Positions 11,471 to 23,216 of a DNA stretch of 64,000 bases are shown here, piece by piece; the stretch's first letter is position 1, and each line of letters starts with the position of its first letter. The DNA is from Zygnema cylindricum. Its lineage: Eukaryota; Streptophyta; Zygnematophyceae; Zygnematales; Zygnemataceae. Below the pieces are notes generated by a model. The model searched no databases. It worked only from the letters and a program-made list of their open reading frames with translations, and was not told where the DNA came from. The stretch spans positions 62,001 through 126,000 of the forward strand of contig JBBHKE010002706.1 of NCBI GenBank assembly GCA_037447655.1, in the 5' to 3' direction. Both the position numbers and the translations under genes were made by a program.

Positions 11471-11959
11471 CACCGTGAATCGCTATTAGCGTACATGACG
11501 CTAATTGGGGTACCCCTTTTTTTTGGGCAAATTCTCAAATAGAATAAAGTACGCTAAATGTTTTTGCACGTTATTTGAGGTACCCCGCTCAATGCGGTTC
11601 ATAACTGTAATTTAGTTCCCTTTTAAATAGTGTGGTGTACGGACTGCCAGATCTGTACTATTTCGTACATTTTTAAACTTAAAAGTACATAAAATATAAT
11701 AATATATAATTGCGTAAATATTTTCCGGCATACGCAGATGTCAAAAAAACGCGACGGCGTACGAATTGAACAGTTTCGTACATATACATGTTTTAGTGTG
11801 GACATATTATGTGCTGAAAATTTTTACAAAGCAGTTTACAAATTAGAGTACATGATAAATTAGTATCATGGTGTACCCGAAAAAACACAATTTACCGTAA
11901 AGTACGCTAATTGTTTCATTACGCTATCTATTTCATTACGCTAATAGCGATTCACGGTG
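11471..11959. mobile_element. Family A MITE (TA target), long form
   Basis: The 489-bp element has perfect termini CACCGTGAATCGCTATTAGC and GCTAATAGCGATTCACGGTG, flanked by TA (11469-11470 and 11960-11961). The uninterrupted right arm of element F carries a single TA at the equivalent site (12899-12900), which shows that the TA was duplicated on insertion. This is a Tc1/mariner-type signature. Confidence 0.88.
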
Positions 11960-12441
11960 TAGTTGTCAGAAATTGTACATTTGAAGTACAATTTCGTACA
12001 AGCTACGTACCTTTAATTTCATATTTGACGGTCAATCCGTAGAACAACTTTGATTGGCGGATTATTGTACCGGCGGTTAAAAAAGTGTCGCGCTTGCAAA
12101 CGTCGACCGTCATAAAAAAAAAAAAACTCACACGGCCGGCGCAGGTTTACTGTAACCAAACTGCGTCAGCCACATATAAACAAAATGGCTGCGCGCAGGT
12201 AGTTTATCACTTCACGTTAGCCGCAAAAATGAAATCAACTCGTTGTCACGTCCACCGTGGACGTGACGACGTGTCATTATAGTTTCATCGATATTTATAG
12301 GCGGGTAATCGGGTACGCATTTTTATTTTTTACGAAGTTTATTTGGTTTCGTGCGAGTTTACACGTTGTACGTCGTCCTTTAATATGTGTCCAAGTTCAA
12401 TGTAACGGTTCGCGAGCTGATTTCATTTTTGCAGTAAACTA

Positions 12442-12657
12442 CACCGCCAATCGTTATTAGCGTTGTGTACGCTAATTCCGTCCCGCTTTTTTTTATTTTT
12501 ATTCTCAAATAGAATTATCCACACTATTTAAAAAAACCCTAATTCTTAATTAGAATAGACGATTTTTTCGAAAATTTTCAAATTCCCAATTAGCGTAAAC
12601 CACGCTAACTATTTGTATACGCTAAAAAAACTTACACGCTAATAACGATTGGCGGTG
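12442..12657. mobile_element. Family A MITE, short form
   Basis: The 216-bp element has perfect termini CACCGCCAATCGTTATTAGC and GCTAATAACGATTGGCGGTG, flanked by TA on both sides, and sits in the spacer of element F. The interior carries TAGAATTATCCACACTATTT and AATTCTTAATTAGAATAGAC, which also appear (either strand) in the other short copies. Confidence 0.88.
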
Positions 12658-13206
12658 TACCTGCGCGCAGCCATTCTATATATATGTGGCTGCCGCAGTT
12701 TGGTTCCAGTAAACCTGCGCCGGCCGTGTGAAATTATATTTTTTTTATGACGGTCGACGTTTGCAAGCGCGACACTTTTTTAACCGCCGGTACAATATTC
12801 CGCCAGTCAAAGTTGTTCGACGGATTGACCGTCAGATCTGAAATAAAAGGTACGTAGCCTGTACAAAATTGTACTTCAAATGTACAATTTCTGACAACTA
12901 TCTGCGCGCAGCAAAAATCGTCTCTGCGATTAGCAACTCCCTTCAGATATTTTCTTAATGTGGTAATCGGTTCGAATAAAGATTTTGAGGTTATCGGTTC
13001 AAATAAAGCTTCTGAGGTTTTCAAATATCTGAGGTTATCTGAGGTTCAAATAAATATTCCTAATTTTTCAACTTCACATCGGGACACCCAAATTGGACGT
13101 GACCGATAGTCCTCCCTAAAAGACAAAAACGTAATGCTAAAATTGAATAGCAATAGCGGACTTGCCGTACGTTTTAAAAGTACGATCAGCAGAAACTGGT
13201 CTTCTA

Positions 13207-13790
13207 CACCGTCGATCGCATTTAGTGTATAGAAATTATTAGTGTGTAGAATAATTTAGTGTCATGTACACTAATTTTGACTTAGAAAAATTTCGAAAAA
13301 AAAGTTATACACTAATTTTTCAACGTACGCCAATATGGGTACAGCTGATTTGTCGAGAGGATATCTACGTTAATATAGGTAAAAGTACAGATTCTGACAA
13401 TTCGTACACTGTCGCATACTTTCACTCTAATTAATTCCTAACTCTAATTTCGGTTTTTTAGGGTGTAGACAGTACGCGACAAACAAATGTACACTAAAAC
13501 AGGTACAAATATGAAATTCTTTAATTCACAGGGCAGTTTTTCGTGTGATAGCAGAGATTCTATTAAAATATCCGTACTAGTATGATAAAAAAGTACATTT
13601 TTATACGAACCGACATGTTCCGTATTCCACACTAATAAAAATATACATAAATTAAAATGGTGTACACTAATTGTTCATCTCGTAATTAGCGTACAGGAAA
13701 AATTAGTATCCTTTACCCTATTTTAGGTAAAACCCTCAAAATTTAGGGGCGCCGAATTAGTGTTCAATACACTAAATGCGATCGACGGTG
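13207..13790. mobile_element. Family A-related MITE, long form with variant termini
   Basis: The 584-bp element has a perfect terminal repeat, CACCGTCGATCGCATTTAGT and ACTAAATGCGATCGACGGTG, and TA on both flanks. The subterminal block GGGGCGCC near the right end also occurs in the copy at 24299-24848, marking a subfamily. Confidence 0.85.
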
Positions 13791-14061
13791 TACTATTCGA
13801 TACGATATACCTATTTGCTGTTGATGGGGCTTTAAATCTCCCAACTGACATTTTTAGCCCATAAACGTTAAGGAAGATTTTATAATGAAAAACGAAGGAA
13901 GATTTTATTATAAAGGAGCTGGCGTTGCAATCTTTTTCCGATTTCCTGTTTTCATTTTCCCTGTGACGCGTGCTGACGTGGACACTTGGCGTGGACTATG
14001 GATAGCTGTTTGACAACCGTGAAGGCGATCTTCCATTGGCGGATTTGAAACGGAGAGTAGG

Positions 14062-15004
14062 GGGGTGTCTCCATGTTTTGAAGTATCTACTTTTCTCTGT
14101 CTTTTTGTCCTTTTTATCTGGGAACTTTGACAAAAACTTTAGCCGTACGAAAAAATCATTTTTACCAAAGTAGAGTGAACGTCAATTCATACTTTGAATG
14201 TACGGCGTATTTGTCGTCATGCGAATGCATTTTGGCGTTTTCCCCTTTTCGACCCCCGGGCAAGAAATCCAGCCCAAAAAAAACTTCTTCCAAAATCACC
14301 TCGAGGGGGTGACTTTAGTTCAGGTACCGCCCAAACAGCGAATGAAAAACGAACCACGCACGCGCCACACGATTTGTAAAGTTTTAGGACGAAGGAGAGT
14401 CCTCGCTATTTTTCTCCGTGCCCGTCACGCGCTATGTACGGAAAAAAACTGCAAGGGTCTGGACCTCCACTTTCAATCATGGGTCCTTTGCAAAAAAAAT
14501 AGTCGTCGTCGCCTCTCCTCTCTCCCTCTCACACTATCGCTTGTATCTCACACTTTTTAAAATGAGACACGACAATATTGGTATAAATGAAAGATATTTT
14601 AAAAATATTTTTTCTGACAAATTTCAGGTTTTTTTTTAATGGCAAGTCAAGTGATAAAAGTAGAAAAAACTAAATCGGAAAACCATGGTGGAAAGTTCTT
14701 GAAACCGTGACGTCGACGTTGTCATAAGCAAGCGTGACGTCACAATGTCACCAAACCCTAAGCATCTACAATTTCAGAAAAATCTAGACGTCTACAATTG
14801 TCGTTGTTTTAGTTGGCGTCACCAATCGTCGGAAGTTTCGTAGTCGTCTTCAATCGTCACAAGTTGTAACTACGTCTACAACCGTCACATATCAAAGTTC
14901 CGATTTCATATTCCCACATTGGGACGCTCTTCAAAGTAGTACGGAGAATCTTCACTGTAGTCCAAAATACTTAATCAAAGTACCGATTACATGGGGACAC
15001 CCCC
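14062..15004. mobile_element. Family E MITE, copy E2
   Basis: The termini are GGGGTGTCTCCATGT-like on the left and ACATGGGGACACCCC on the right, followed by TAA. Its interior is parallel to E3, sharing blocks such as TTTCGACCCCCGGGCAAGA, AAAGTTTTAGGACGA-like and GACGTCTACAA. Conserved open frames of about 120-140 codons between E2 and E3 have no recognisable domain. Confidence 0.78.
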
Positions 15005-15007
15005 TAA

Positions 15008-15960
15008 GAGTACGTCCCCATGTATTAAAGTATCGCATTTAATATGTCGTTTACATCGAACACGCACTTCCGTATGAGAAAAAAATCAGCCGTACAAAAA
15101 AATCAATTCTTTAAAAGTACAAAAACCTCAAGTCGATACATTGAATGTACTTCATGTTTGTCGGCATGTGAACGCATTTTGGCGTTTTCCTTTTTTCGAC
15201 CCCCGGGCAAGAGAATCCAGCCCATCAAAAAACTTCATCAAAAATCACCTCGTGACCTGATTTCATGGAAAGTAACGCCCAAACAACAAATGAAAAGTGA
15301 CCCACGCACGCGACACACGAGTGGGAAAACTTTAGGACGAGGGAGGGTACTCACCATTTTTCTACCTGCCCATCAAGTGCATGTACGAAAAAGACTAGGA
15401 TGTACGGAAAAAAATCTACAGGGGTCTCGGACCTCCAATTTCATTCATGGGTCCTCGGTAGAATTTTGATCGTCGTCACCTCTCCCCTCTCCCTCTCACA
15501 CTATCACTTTTTTCTCATGCTTTTTAGAATGAAGCACGACAAAACTGGTATGAAATGAAAGATATGTGAAAAATAATTCTTTTGACTACCTTTAGGTATA
15601 TTTTTATGGTAAGTAGAGTGAAAAAGGTTGAGAAAACGAAATCGGTTATCCATGGCCAAAAGTTCTTGAACCTGTGACCTCACAAGTGAGCGTGACGTCA
15701 CAATGTTACAAAACCCTAAACATCTACCATGTCACAAAATTACAAAATGTAGACGTCTACAACTGTCGCTGTTTTTGTTGGCGTCACCAATTTCCTAGTC
15801 GTCGTCAACCGTCACAAAGTTGTACCTACGTCTACACCCGTCGCATTTCGAAGTTCCGATTCCATTTTTCGCACATAGGGACGCTTTTCAAAGTAGTATG
15901 GAACACTTCACTACAGTCCAAAATACTTTTTCAAAGTATCACTTACATGGGGACGTACCC
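15008..15960. mobile_element. Family E MITE, copy E3, head-to-tail with E2
   Basis: The 953-bp element has left terminus GAGTACGTCCCCATGT and right terminus ACATGGGGACGTACCC, with TAA at 15005-15007 and 15961-15963. The left TAA is also the right flank of E2, so the two elements abut across one target triplet. Confidence 0.8.
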
Positions 15961-16289
15961 TAATCCGTTTCGCTAAACGGAAACAATACTGTAGTTCCCA
16001 TCGCGATACGCCGTTTGCTGTCCAATAGAAAGACACGTTAGCGGCTTAGCGCTGCAATACAGTACAGTTCGCGTCATTATTAGAGATAATAACACTAATT
16101 CAATCGCTTTTTTTGGCCAAAAATCATAATAGGGTGTTAGCAACAAAATGTGAGGAAGTGGAGTGAAATTTTACAGGGCACTAAATTATTATCCTATTAT
16201 TTTGCATTAACGCTACAGTAATAGATCCCTAACGCTATTAACAACGGGCACTATGCAGACAGTATAGTACAGTAATGTATAGTACAGTA

Positions 16290-16498
16290 CACCGTGAATC
16301 GTTATTAACCTCATGTATTATATATCAGCACCCCATAATATTGACATTTATACCTTAAATAGAATAAATTACACTATACAAGGACGTGGACCATAATCTG
16401 CCACGTCTCTTGGCACTATATTAGAATGAATGACGCTAATTTTTTCTTTACTCTAATAATCTATATAGTCTAAAAACGATCCAAGGTGTACAGTACAG
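16290..16498. mobile_element. Family A MITE, short form
   Basis: The 209-bp element has left terminus CACCGTGAATCGTTATTAAC and right terminus AAAACGATCCAAGGTG, flanked by TA. It carries the interior words CCATAATATTGACATTTATA and AATAGAATAAATTACACTAT that are typical of the family. Confidence 0.8.
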
Positions 16499-16998
16499 TA
16501 ATACCACGCGTATTTTTGCGTTGTCTTTTTTCCGACAATGCTTTCACCAAACTTGTATTCATTTTGCGCTATGGGTATTTTAGTAATTCAACAATTAGCG
16601 TAAACGGATACAAACCGGTCACATATTATTGCTATATAATAAGTTCAACGCGAACAAAGAAGAATCTATTTCCAGTAGAAAAACGACAAAGAAATTTCGG
16701 CTTGCCGACTTTTACTTGACTACATGCGAATCGCGATGCAAAAAAAGAACAAATCACCGACGACACTTTGTACATATGCGTAAAATTCTTTTGGATTCAA
16801 ACATTTACGGTTCAAACTTCCCGGAGGCTTCGTGGATATTCCATTGTCGTACATAGGATTGAAGTCCAAAATGTTGTCGTACGGAGAACTGCAGTCGAAA
16901 ATGTTTTGTCTTGATTGTTTGTCTGTCAGCATATCATGCTCGCGGGTCGAATAACATTTGGCGTCGGGACAGCAAAACGGATTGGTCACCGTTTTAAC

Positions 16999-17296
16999 CA
17001 TAGTTCAAAAGTAGATGAAAGTAGGCCCATACAATATGCATATTGTATGCAAAACATACAATATGACCCTAAGACCCATATTGTATTCAAACCTATTCGG
17101 ACCAATTAAAACGTTCGGACCAAAACCAATTAAAACATTCACACCAATTTTTTTTTTTTACACCATCAAATTCGGACGATCGGACGGTCGCTGATAAAAG
17201 TAGCGATCTAAAAATATCACATGAAAAGCCAATAGCACAACTTATGATAAAGGCGCCGACCAAACCTACCAAAAAAACGCCTACTTTTGAACTATG
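16999..17296. mobile_element. Family G hAT-like MITE with exact 8-bp target duplication
   Basis: The 298-bp element has termini CATAGTTCAAAAGTAG and CTACTTTTGAACTATG. It is flanked by GTTTTAAC at 16991-16998 and again at 17297-17304, an exact 8-bp duplication as made by hAT transposases. Inner words are GGCCCATACAATATGC and GGACGATCGGACGGTCGCTG. Confidence 0.88.
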
Positions 17297-17379
17297 GTTT
17301 TAACCAGAGATCAAAATCTACGAGCTATAAATATTGTACGGTAGACAATGCTTATTGTTTATTTATTTAGTATTAGATC

Positions 17380-17836
17380 CATAGTTCAAAAGTAGGTGAA
17401 AGTAGGCCCGTACAATATGCTTATTGTACGCAAAACATACGATATGACCCTAAGACCCATATTGTATTGGTCCCAAAATGAACAAAATAGTAACAGGGTT
17501 GAGTTGCACATCGATCGATAGAGAATTAAACGCCATGCCTAAATTTTAAAAAACATTCAGACAAAAAACACTTTTTTTTGTGAGTTTTAAGGTATGTTTT
17601 ATTTAAACCGTCACATTTGGACGATCGGTAGGTTGCTGATCAAAGTAGCGATCTAAGAAGATCACATGAAAAGCCCATAAAACAACTTACGATAATACTA
17701 TTGTCAGATTTGGACGATCGGACGGTCGTTGATCAAAGTAGCGATTTAAGAAGATCACATGAAAAGTCCATAACACAACTTCTGATAAAGGCGCCTACAA
17801 AAGGCCTACAATAGAAACGTCTACTTTTGAACTATC
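17380..17836. mobile_element. Family G hAT-like MITE, second copy with internal duplication
   Basis: The termini match the copy at 16999. The flanks are ATTAGATC (17372-17379) and ATTAGAGC (17837-17844), an 8-bp duplication with one change. The block GGACGATCGG, CGGTCGTTGATCAAAGTAGC and AGATCACATGAAAAG is present twice (about 17617-17672 and 17713-17768). Confidence 0.82.
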
Positions 17837-18303
17837 ATTAGAGCAATGGAAACGAGCTAAAAATGCTTGAACTAAAGGGAAGGTAAGATAACATCATAGA
17901 AAATCGATGACGGTCCGATATTTTTTAACTGTTTGAGCGTCCGTCGTTGCAACAAACGTCCGAACTTCTAACGAACATGTGAAGGATGTGCTCGGTTTTG
18001 TTTTCCTCTGGTAATGATCGTAAAAAAAACTTGTATTGTAGGAAAATAGTTCGAAATTTAGTATGTTGTACACTTGTAAATTTGTCCAGTACCATTTTTA
18101 GCTTCAATTCAATTAGAAATCATATGAAAACAGTACATAATGGTCTTTAGTCGTCCACGTCATTAGTATCTTAAAAAAAAAGTAGTTCAGAGTCCATGTA
18201 GTTATTGACTGTAAGGGCATGACTCATGCTTGCAAGTAGATTATATTACGGTAAAGTACAGTACTGTAATGTACTCTTATTAATTGCTAGCTTGTGAAAT
18301 TAC

Positions 18304-19056
18304 TAGTGTTAGGTATCGGGTAAATTCATATCGCGATAATTTCAATATTCAATATATCGAATATCGATCGAGCAAAATCCTCGATATATCGTACCGAGAC
18401 CAACATAAATTATCGCGATGTATAGTATTTTTTAAATTTCATATTTTGTATTTTTATATAATGTGTTATTTTAACGAAAAACTACATATTGTCTCAACGC
18501 CACGTACGACGTGATTTTCATTCCCTAACTTAAAGGTAGACGCCGCAAAATGTAACAGACAAAAAAATACCAATTTTGTAATAGTACGGACAACAAAATT
18601 TATGTATTACATAGGCCTCGGTTACATCGCGTAACGTATGTAAACAAGTTTTCACATACGTGTTTTGATTTGAGTGGTTCCTTGTAAGTTGACGATAAAA
18701 TCTCTAAAACTTTGAAAACCGACCAATTTCGTATGGAAATCCGTACTTATGTATTATGTACGTGTACTTCGCAAGTGTACCGCGTCAATGTACCTCAAAT
18801 ATCTCCTTCACTCTGCATACTTTAAAAACCGTATTTCTTTCCAGCAAAGATGTTACGGTCACTTTGTCCGAAGGCACGTGACTTTGGTGACCTGTGTTTT
18901 TTTTCTTTTATGCTTCGATACATTAGCGATACGATATATCAGCGATATATCACGATATTTTCATTTTCGATATATCGAAGCGATATATCGATTATCAGGT
19001 ACCTTAAATTCGATATGTAACGAATATCGACAAATGGTCCTCGAAACCCAACACTA
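18304..19056. mobile_element. Family D hAT-like element D1, rich in CGATA palindromes
   Basis: The termini are TAGTGTTAGGTATCGGGTA on the left and CCCAACACTA on the right. The flanks are GAAATTAC (18296-18303) and TAAATTAC (19057-19064), which is 7 of 8 bases shared. Both ends are packed with palindromic CGATATATCG words. No transposase frame is recognised in the interior. Confidence 0.78.
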
Positions 19057-19193
19057 TAAATTACATCGACGTCGTGTCCAATTGTTCTCGTAATATTTTT
19101 TTTTAATCGTGAACAATAAAAGTCCACATTCCCTGCTTAATGATGTGTTTAAGTTGAATACGATTAACTTTTTACATTGGTACAGTACAGTAT

Positions 19194-19397
19194 CACCGTG
19201 AATCGCTATTATTGTTAATATAAAACATCTATTATCCGTACACACATGTCAAATTTTGGATCTGACGGTTGCGATTGTGAGGGAAGATTCTCAACTTCCA
19301 ATTGGTTGTCTGAAACTGAAAATCGGACAAGTGTGTACGGATAAAATATGTATTCAGTGGCGAAAAAATTGTTTAACACTAATAGTGATACACGGTG
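19194..19397. mobile_element. Family B hairpin MITE, copy B3
   Basis: The 204-bp element runs from CACCGTGAATCGCTATTATT to ACTAATAGTGATACACGGTG and carries the GTACACACATGTC / GACAAGTGTGTAC inner arms. Confidence 0.8.
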
Positions 19398-19987
19398 TAT
19401 TGTACTGTCCAGTTTTTTGCCAGAACATATTGAAACGGCAAAGCAACCTAAAACCTGACCGATGTTCAAAATGAAAAGGATTCAACTCCAATTTGATATC
19501 GCTGCCGCTTATACTAAAGGTGAACTTCCATAAGTGGAAAAGTGGGGTTGTTTATTGGACTCTGCTCGATTTCGTACATATTCGTACCATTTTTTTTTGT
19601 AAGACGAAACATGGCGAAACATGTTAACTGGATGGATCCAATATTATAGGCGTAATCATCGACCGTTGGATGTTTCACTTTTGTAGATTCGCGAAGCAAT
19701 CGTGCACATCGTCCAGTGTTGAAGAGACTATCCTCGACGAGGAGAGTTTTTTCACACTGGCCGCGTACACGTGAAAAGTAAAAAAACAAATCCACCACGA
19801 ACAGGCGATGAGAAACAAACACGTCGTACATGCCATGTGCCTTCCGCCACGGTGTATGCAGGTCAACCCAAATATCCTCGCACGCTCCTTTTGACATCCG
19901 GTGACCTTCAAAGTTTGCGGCGCCTTTTTACCATTCTGTTTCAAAATTTTGATTTTCAATTTCAAAATTAAATTTTGGTCGCAAAAT

Positions 19988-20402
19988 CTTCGTACGAATC
20001 ATTAATTACCTCCGCTCGTACAAAGGTTGTGTACAAATTTTCAGTTTGAAGAATATTTGTAGATTTTAATAATATGAAAACTACGTGGCGCCAATCATAA
20101 TTGAGAAACGATGTTCACTGGCACGACATAATGGAACGGCGTTGCCAACAATGAATAGAAATAGACGTCTCTGAATGTTTAATGGGACCGCTTAATGCAG
20201 AGCAGGCCTAAGACTTAGTATCGTAGAATTTTTCGTCATTGAATTTGAAAATCTTTAGGAGCTTAGAGTTGGGAAGTATAAGTGTTCAAGATTAACTTTT
20301 GGTGCGGGCTTACGCCACTCGTACACGATATTTGTGTTGTATTGTAATGTACTTGTAGCTTTTTACCGTACTTTAAAGTTCGTATTATGTGGCTACATAC
20401 TG
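19988..20402. repeat. Repeat H, uninterrupted copy
   Basis: About 415 bp, shared with 23352-23654 joined to 25857-25979. Common blocks are CTCCGCTCGTACAAA, GTGGCGCCAATCATAATTGA, GAAACGATGTTCACTGGCAC, AATGTACTTGTAGCTTTTTA and GGCTACATACTG-like. It serves as the empty site for the nested insertion at 23655. Confidence 0.8.
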
Positions 20403-20404
20403 GA

Positions 20405-20903
20405 CGCCGCGAATCTTAATTAGAGTAAATTACTCTAATTCGGTCGCTTGAAATTTCGACTCTATCACATGAAATAGAGTAAACGATTCTATTTTTTTTA
20501 TTAATCTATTTAAGGTAAAGTTTAATTAGGGTTTTTAATTATAATATAGGTTTGTGTTAAATAGTGTGGAGTACGGACGACCTGCGACCGTGCAAAATTG
20601 TACTTTATTAAGTAAAAAAGTACAAATAATGATTTAATACAGGCCGTTATCATGTAACTTCGTTTTAACAAACGACGCATTGCAAACGTCATAGTGATGA
20701 TATACTGTACGTTTTGCCAATTTTTGTACGAATACCTTATTTACAGTAGAGGATATTAGCGTGCCAAATTAGAGTACTTAAATAAACTAGAGTAAACTTC
20801 ATAGTTGAAAAAGCTCTATCACATAAATTAGCGTTCATTACTCTAATTTTTTTTGTAGTTTTTGACCCTAATTTTTTCATTACTCTAATTACGATTCGCG
20901 GTG
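20405..20903. mobile_element. Family A MITE, long form, diverged left end
   Basis: The element starts CCGCGAATCTTAATTAGAGT and ends TACTCTAATTACGATTCGCG plus GTG before TA. The middle contains the ATAGTGTGGAGTACGGACGA block that is also found in the long copies at 11471 and 59963. Confidence 0.7.
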
Positions 20904-20913
20904 TAGTAAGCTA

Positions 20914-21132
20914 CACCGCCAATCGCTATTAGCGTACAGGTTTCTTTAGCGTATAGGAATAATTACAGTGATTTACGCTAACTAAGAATTTGAAAATTTT
21001 GAAAGAAATCGTTTACTCTAATTAGAAATTAGGGTTTTTTTTAAATAGTATTTGATAATTATATTTGAGAATTTCAGAAAAAAGAAGCGGGACCGAATTA
21101 GCGTTCAATACGCTAATAGCGACTAGCGGTGT
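20914..21132. mobile_element. Family A MITE, short form
   Basis: The element starts CACCGCCAATCGCTATTAGC and ends CGCTAATAGCGACTAGCGGT. Interior TAGCGTATAGGAATAATTAC and AAATCGTTTACTCTAATTAG match the truncated copy near 2480-2661. A third copy begins at 21139 and is cut off at 21252 by the hAT-like element D2. Confidence 0.82.
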
Positions 21133-21252
21133 GCAGTACACCGCCAATCGCTATTAGCATAGTGTACGCTAATTCCGTCCCGCTTTTTTTTTTTTATTCT
21201 CAAATAGCGTAGCTTATTCTATTTTTTTCTTTACGCCATTTAGGGTTTTTTG

Positions 21253-21905
21253 TAGTGTTGTGTATCGGTAAGGATTTGCCGATAACCGATATGGGCCTTT
21301 TTTCGGGGACCCGATAATCGATATATTGGTACGATATATCGCTATCGGTCTTATCGCCGATAAGTAGCCGATAATATCGGCCACTTATCGGCGATAATGC
21401 CGATAACGATAACTATCGGCGACAATTGTACGGACCGTACAAATAAATGTACGGCCTGTACACTCATCTGTACGTCTTATTCCCCCGACGCGCACTACTC
21501 ACAACCCCTGAGGTACATACCAATCAGATCATTTCTACAAGCCGAAAGTACAGTAGCCGACAATAGATATGTACGGCTTAGGTACGGCTCTAGTTAAAAC
21601 GATGTACCTTTCACATCCGACGCCGTGGCTTTGTCCCTTCCTTGTTTGGGATCCAGTGGATATCTGCCACGTGTCAATCCGTGGACTTTTTTGGCAAAAG
21701 AAAAAAGCCATTCCGAGATGGCGGGGCTCACGTTGACCGTCCGCTCGTATTTTCTCATTGAAAGTCGTCCGTTCGATTCCGGCGGCGCGCATAATGTTAT
21801 TTTGCATCCGTTGTACTTTGTGTCCGCCGTCTTTTTACCGATCCATGATAATCAGTTTATCGGTACAATTCCGTACGTTCCCGTAAAATTTATGTTTAGT
21901 TAACC
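21253..21905. mobile_element. Family D hAT-like element D2 (right end unresolved)
   Basis: It starts TAGTGTTGTGTATCGGTAAG, followed by CGATA palindromes. From about 21460 to 21840 it is the reverse complement of element D3 (47273-48212), including a segment that reads RAAGIERTT, NEKIRADGQRE on the minus strand in both copies. It interrupts a family A copy. The right terminus was not found, so the end is approximate. Confidence 0.65.
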
Positions 21906-22649
21906 GCCCAAAAAGTACTACAAAGTGCAACGTACTTTTTTGTCAAATTCCATACATTTCCCGTAAAAAACCGTACATTTATCGTAAATTTACCGTTCAA
22001 TTTACCGGACAGAAAGCACTCCGGACAGAAAGTACAGAAAGTACAAATATATCGCTTTCGGTGTAATATTCTTCCAAGGCAGAGATATAAGGAGCATACG
22101 AAGATTTTAATGTGGTCCTAGTTTTTTTTTTTTTTTTTGAGAAGGACCGAGTTTTTTCCCTTTTTTTGAGCAGAAATGGTATTTTTTTACACTATGCTGA
22201 TATGTTTTGTACCTGTGTGTGCGAAAATGGAGAAAAGGGATGATGAAAAGTACAAAGAGACGACATGGCATAGAAGAGAGGGGCGGCCTGTGGAAGCACT
22301 GAGCAACTACGTCACTGTGGTGAAAGCCGCCACGTCGACAATGTGGCGTACAGGCATTACGACGTCACGAAAACTATGGAGCGTGCGGGTGGACGTCAGA
22401 AATTGAAGCTGCGTGGAAGTTTGGCAACATTTTTTTTACCGCTTATGTGTCACGTGTTTCGTACACGTCTACGTTAGTCACTTTTTAAAGTAACAGGTTT
22501 TTTGCGTTTACATCGGAATGCTCAAAAAGTTGTACGGAGAATCTTCGCTAAAAACAAAGTTACAAGATTAAAGTTTCAGTTACATGGGAAAGTGCCCTAA
22601 GTTCTCTCACCGTGGAGCTCACATAACGACAAAAAGTGAATGTCTGCAA

Positions 22650-22890
22650 CACTTTTTATTTACATGTGGTTGCCGCAGTTTTATTACCGTAAACGTTCGC
22701 CGGCCGTGTGAATTGCTAAACTTATTATGACGGTCGACGTTCGCAAGCGCGGCATAATTTTAAGCGGTTGAAAAATATTTTCAAAGTCAAAGTTGTTCAA
22801 CCGATTGACCGTCAAATTTGTACTCATGGTGCTTTATTTGTACATGTGTGTACTTCAAACGTACGTTTTTTGACAAAATCTCGTAAGTGA
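22650..22890. repeat. Solo arm of family F
   Basis: It contains GCCGGCCGTGTGAATT, GACGGTCGACGTTCGCAAGC and GTCAAAGTTGTTCAACCGAT in the order seen in the right arm at 12690-12900. No opposing arm is nearby. Confidence 0.65.
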
Positions 22891-22988
22891 CTGTCAGCAA
22901 CCAAAACAGTCACTGTCATTATCAATTCCCCGTAAAAAACATACACGCTAAATACGATCGACGGTGTACAGTACTGTACAGTACAGTA

Positions 22989-23216
22989 CAACGTGAATTG
23001 CTATTAGTGAATTTTTTTTTTTTGTCGGGCATAACATTTTTTCTCCGTACATACATGTCATATTGTGGATCTGACGGTTGCAATTGAGAGGGAAGATTCT
23101 CATCTTCGAATAAGTTGTCTGAAATTGAAAATCGGACAAATGTGTACAATTAAAAGATGTATGAAGTGGCGAAAAAATTGTTTAACACTAATAGCGATAC
23201 ATGGTGTACTGCAGAG
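22989..23216. mobile_element. Family B hairpin MITE, copy B4
   Basis: The 228-bp element has arms ACATTTTTTCTCCGTACATA and AGTGGCGAAAAAATTGTTTA, with outer ends CAACGTGAATTGCTATTAGT and ACTAATAGCGATACATGGTG. Confidence 0.78.

Larger units (their letters stand above)
11405..12935. mobile_element. Family F element with inverted arms of about 300 bp, split by two MITEs
   Basis: The left arm (about 11430-11467 and 11961-12205) is the near-exact reverse complement of the right arm (about 12658-12930). Shared blocks include TGCTAATCGCAGAGACGATT, GACGGTCGACGTTTGCAAGC and CACGGCCGGCGCAGGTTTAC. The left arm is interrupted by MITE 11471-11959 and the spacer by MITE 12442-12657. Part of one arm recurs at about 22650-22890. 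The arms are far longer than those of the other families here, and the superfamily is not assigned. Confidence 0.7.

Noticed and set aside
14198-15469. Open frames of 120-141 codons conserved between E2 and E3
   Set aside because: They lie within non-autonomous family E elements. Similarity is explained by shared element descent, and no transposase motif is present.
19514-19897. 127-codon minus-strand frame between MITEs
   Set aside because: No recognisable motif, no splice partners and no second copy; length not unusual for chance in this region.
21765-21790. tRNA-like B-box word (CGTTCGATTCC) inside element D2
   Set aside because: No matching A box, acceptor stem or cloverleaf around it. 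The reverse complement in D3 belongs to the shared coding-like segment.
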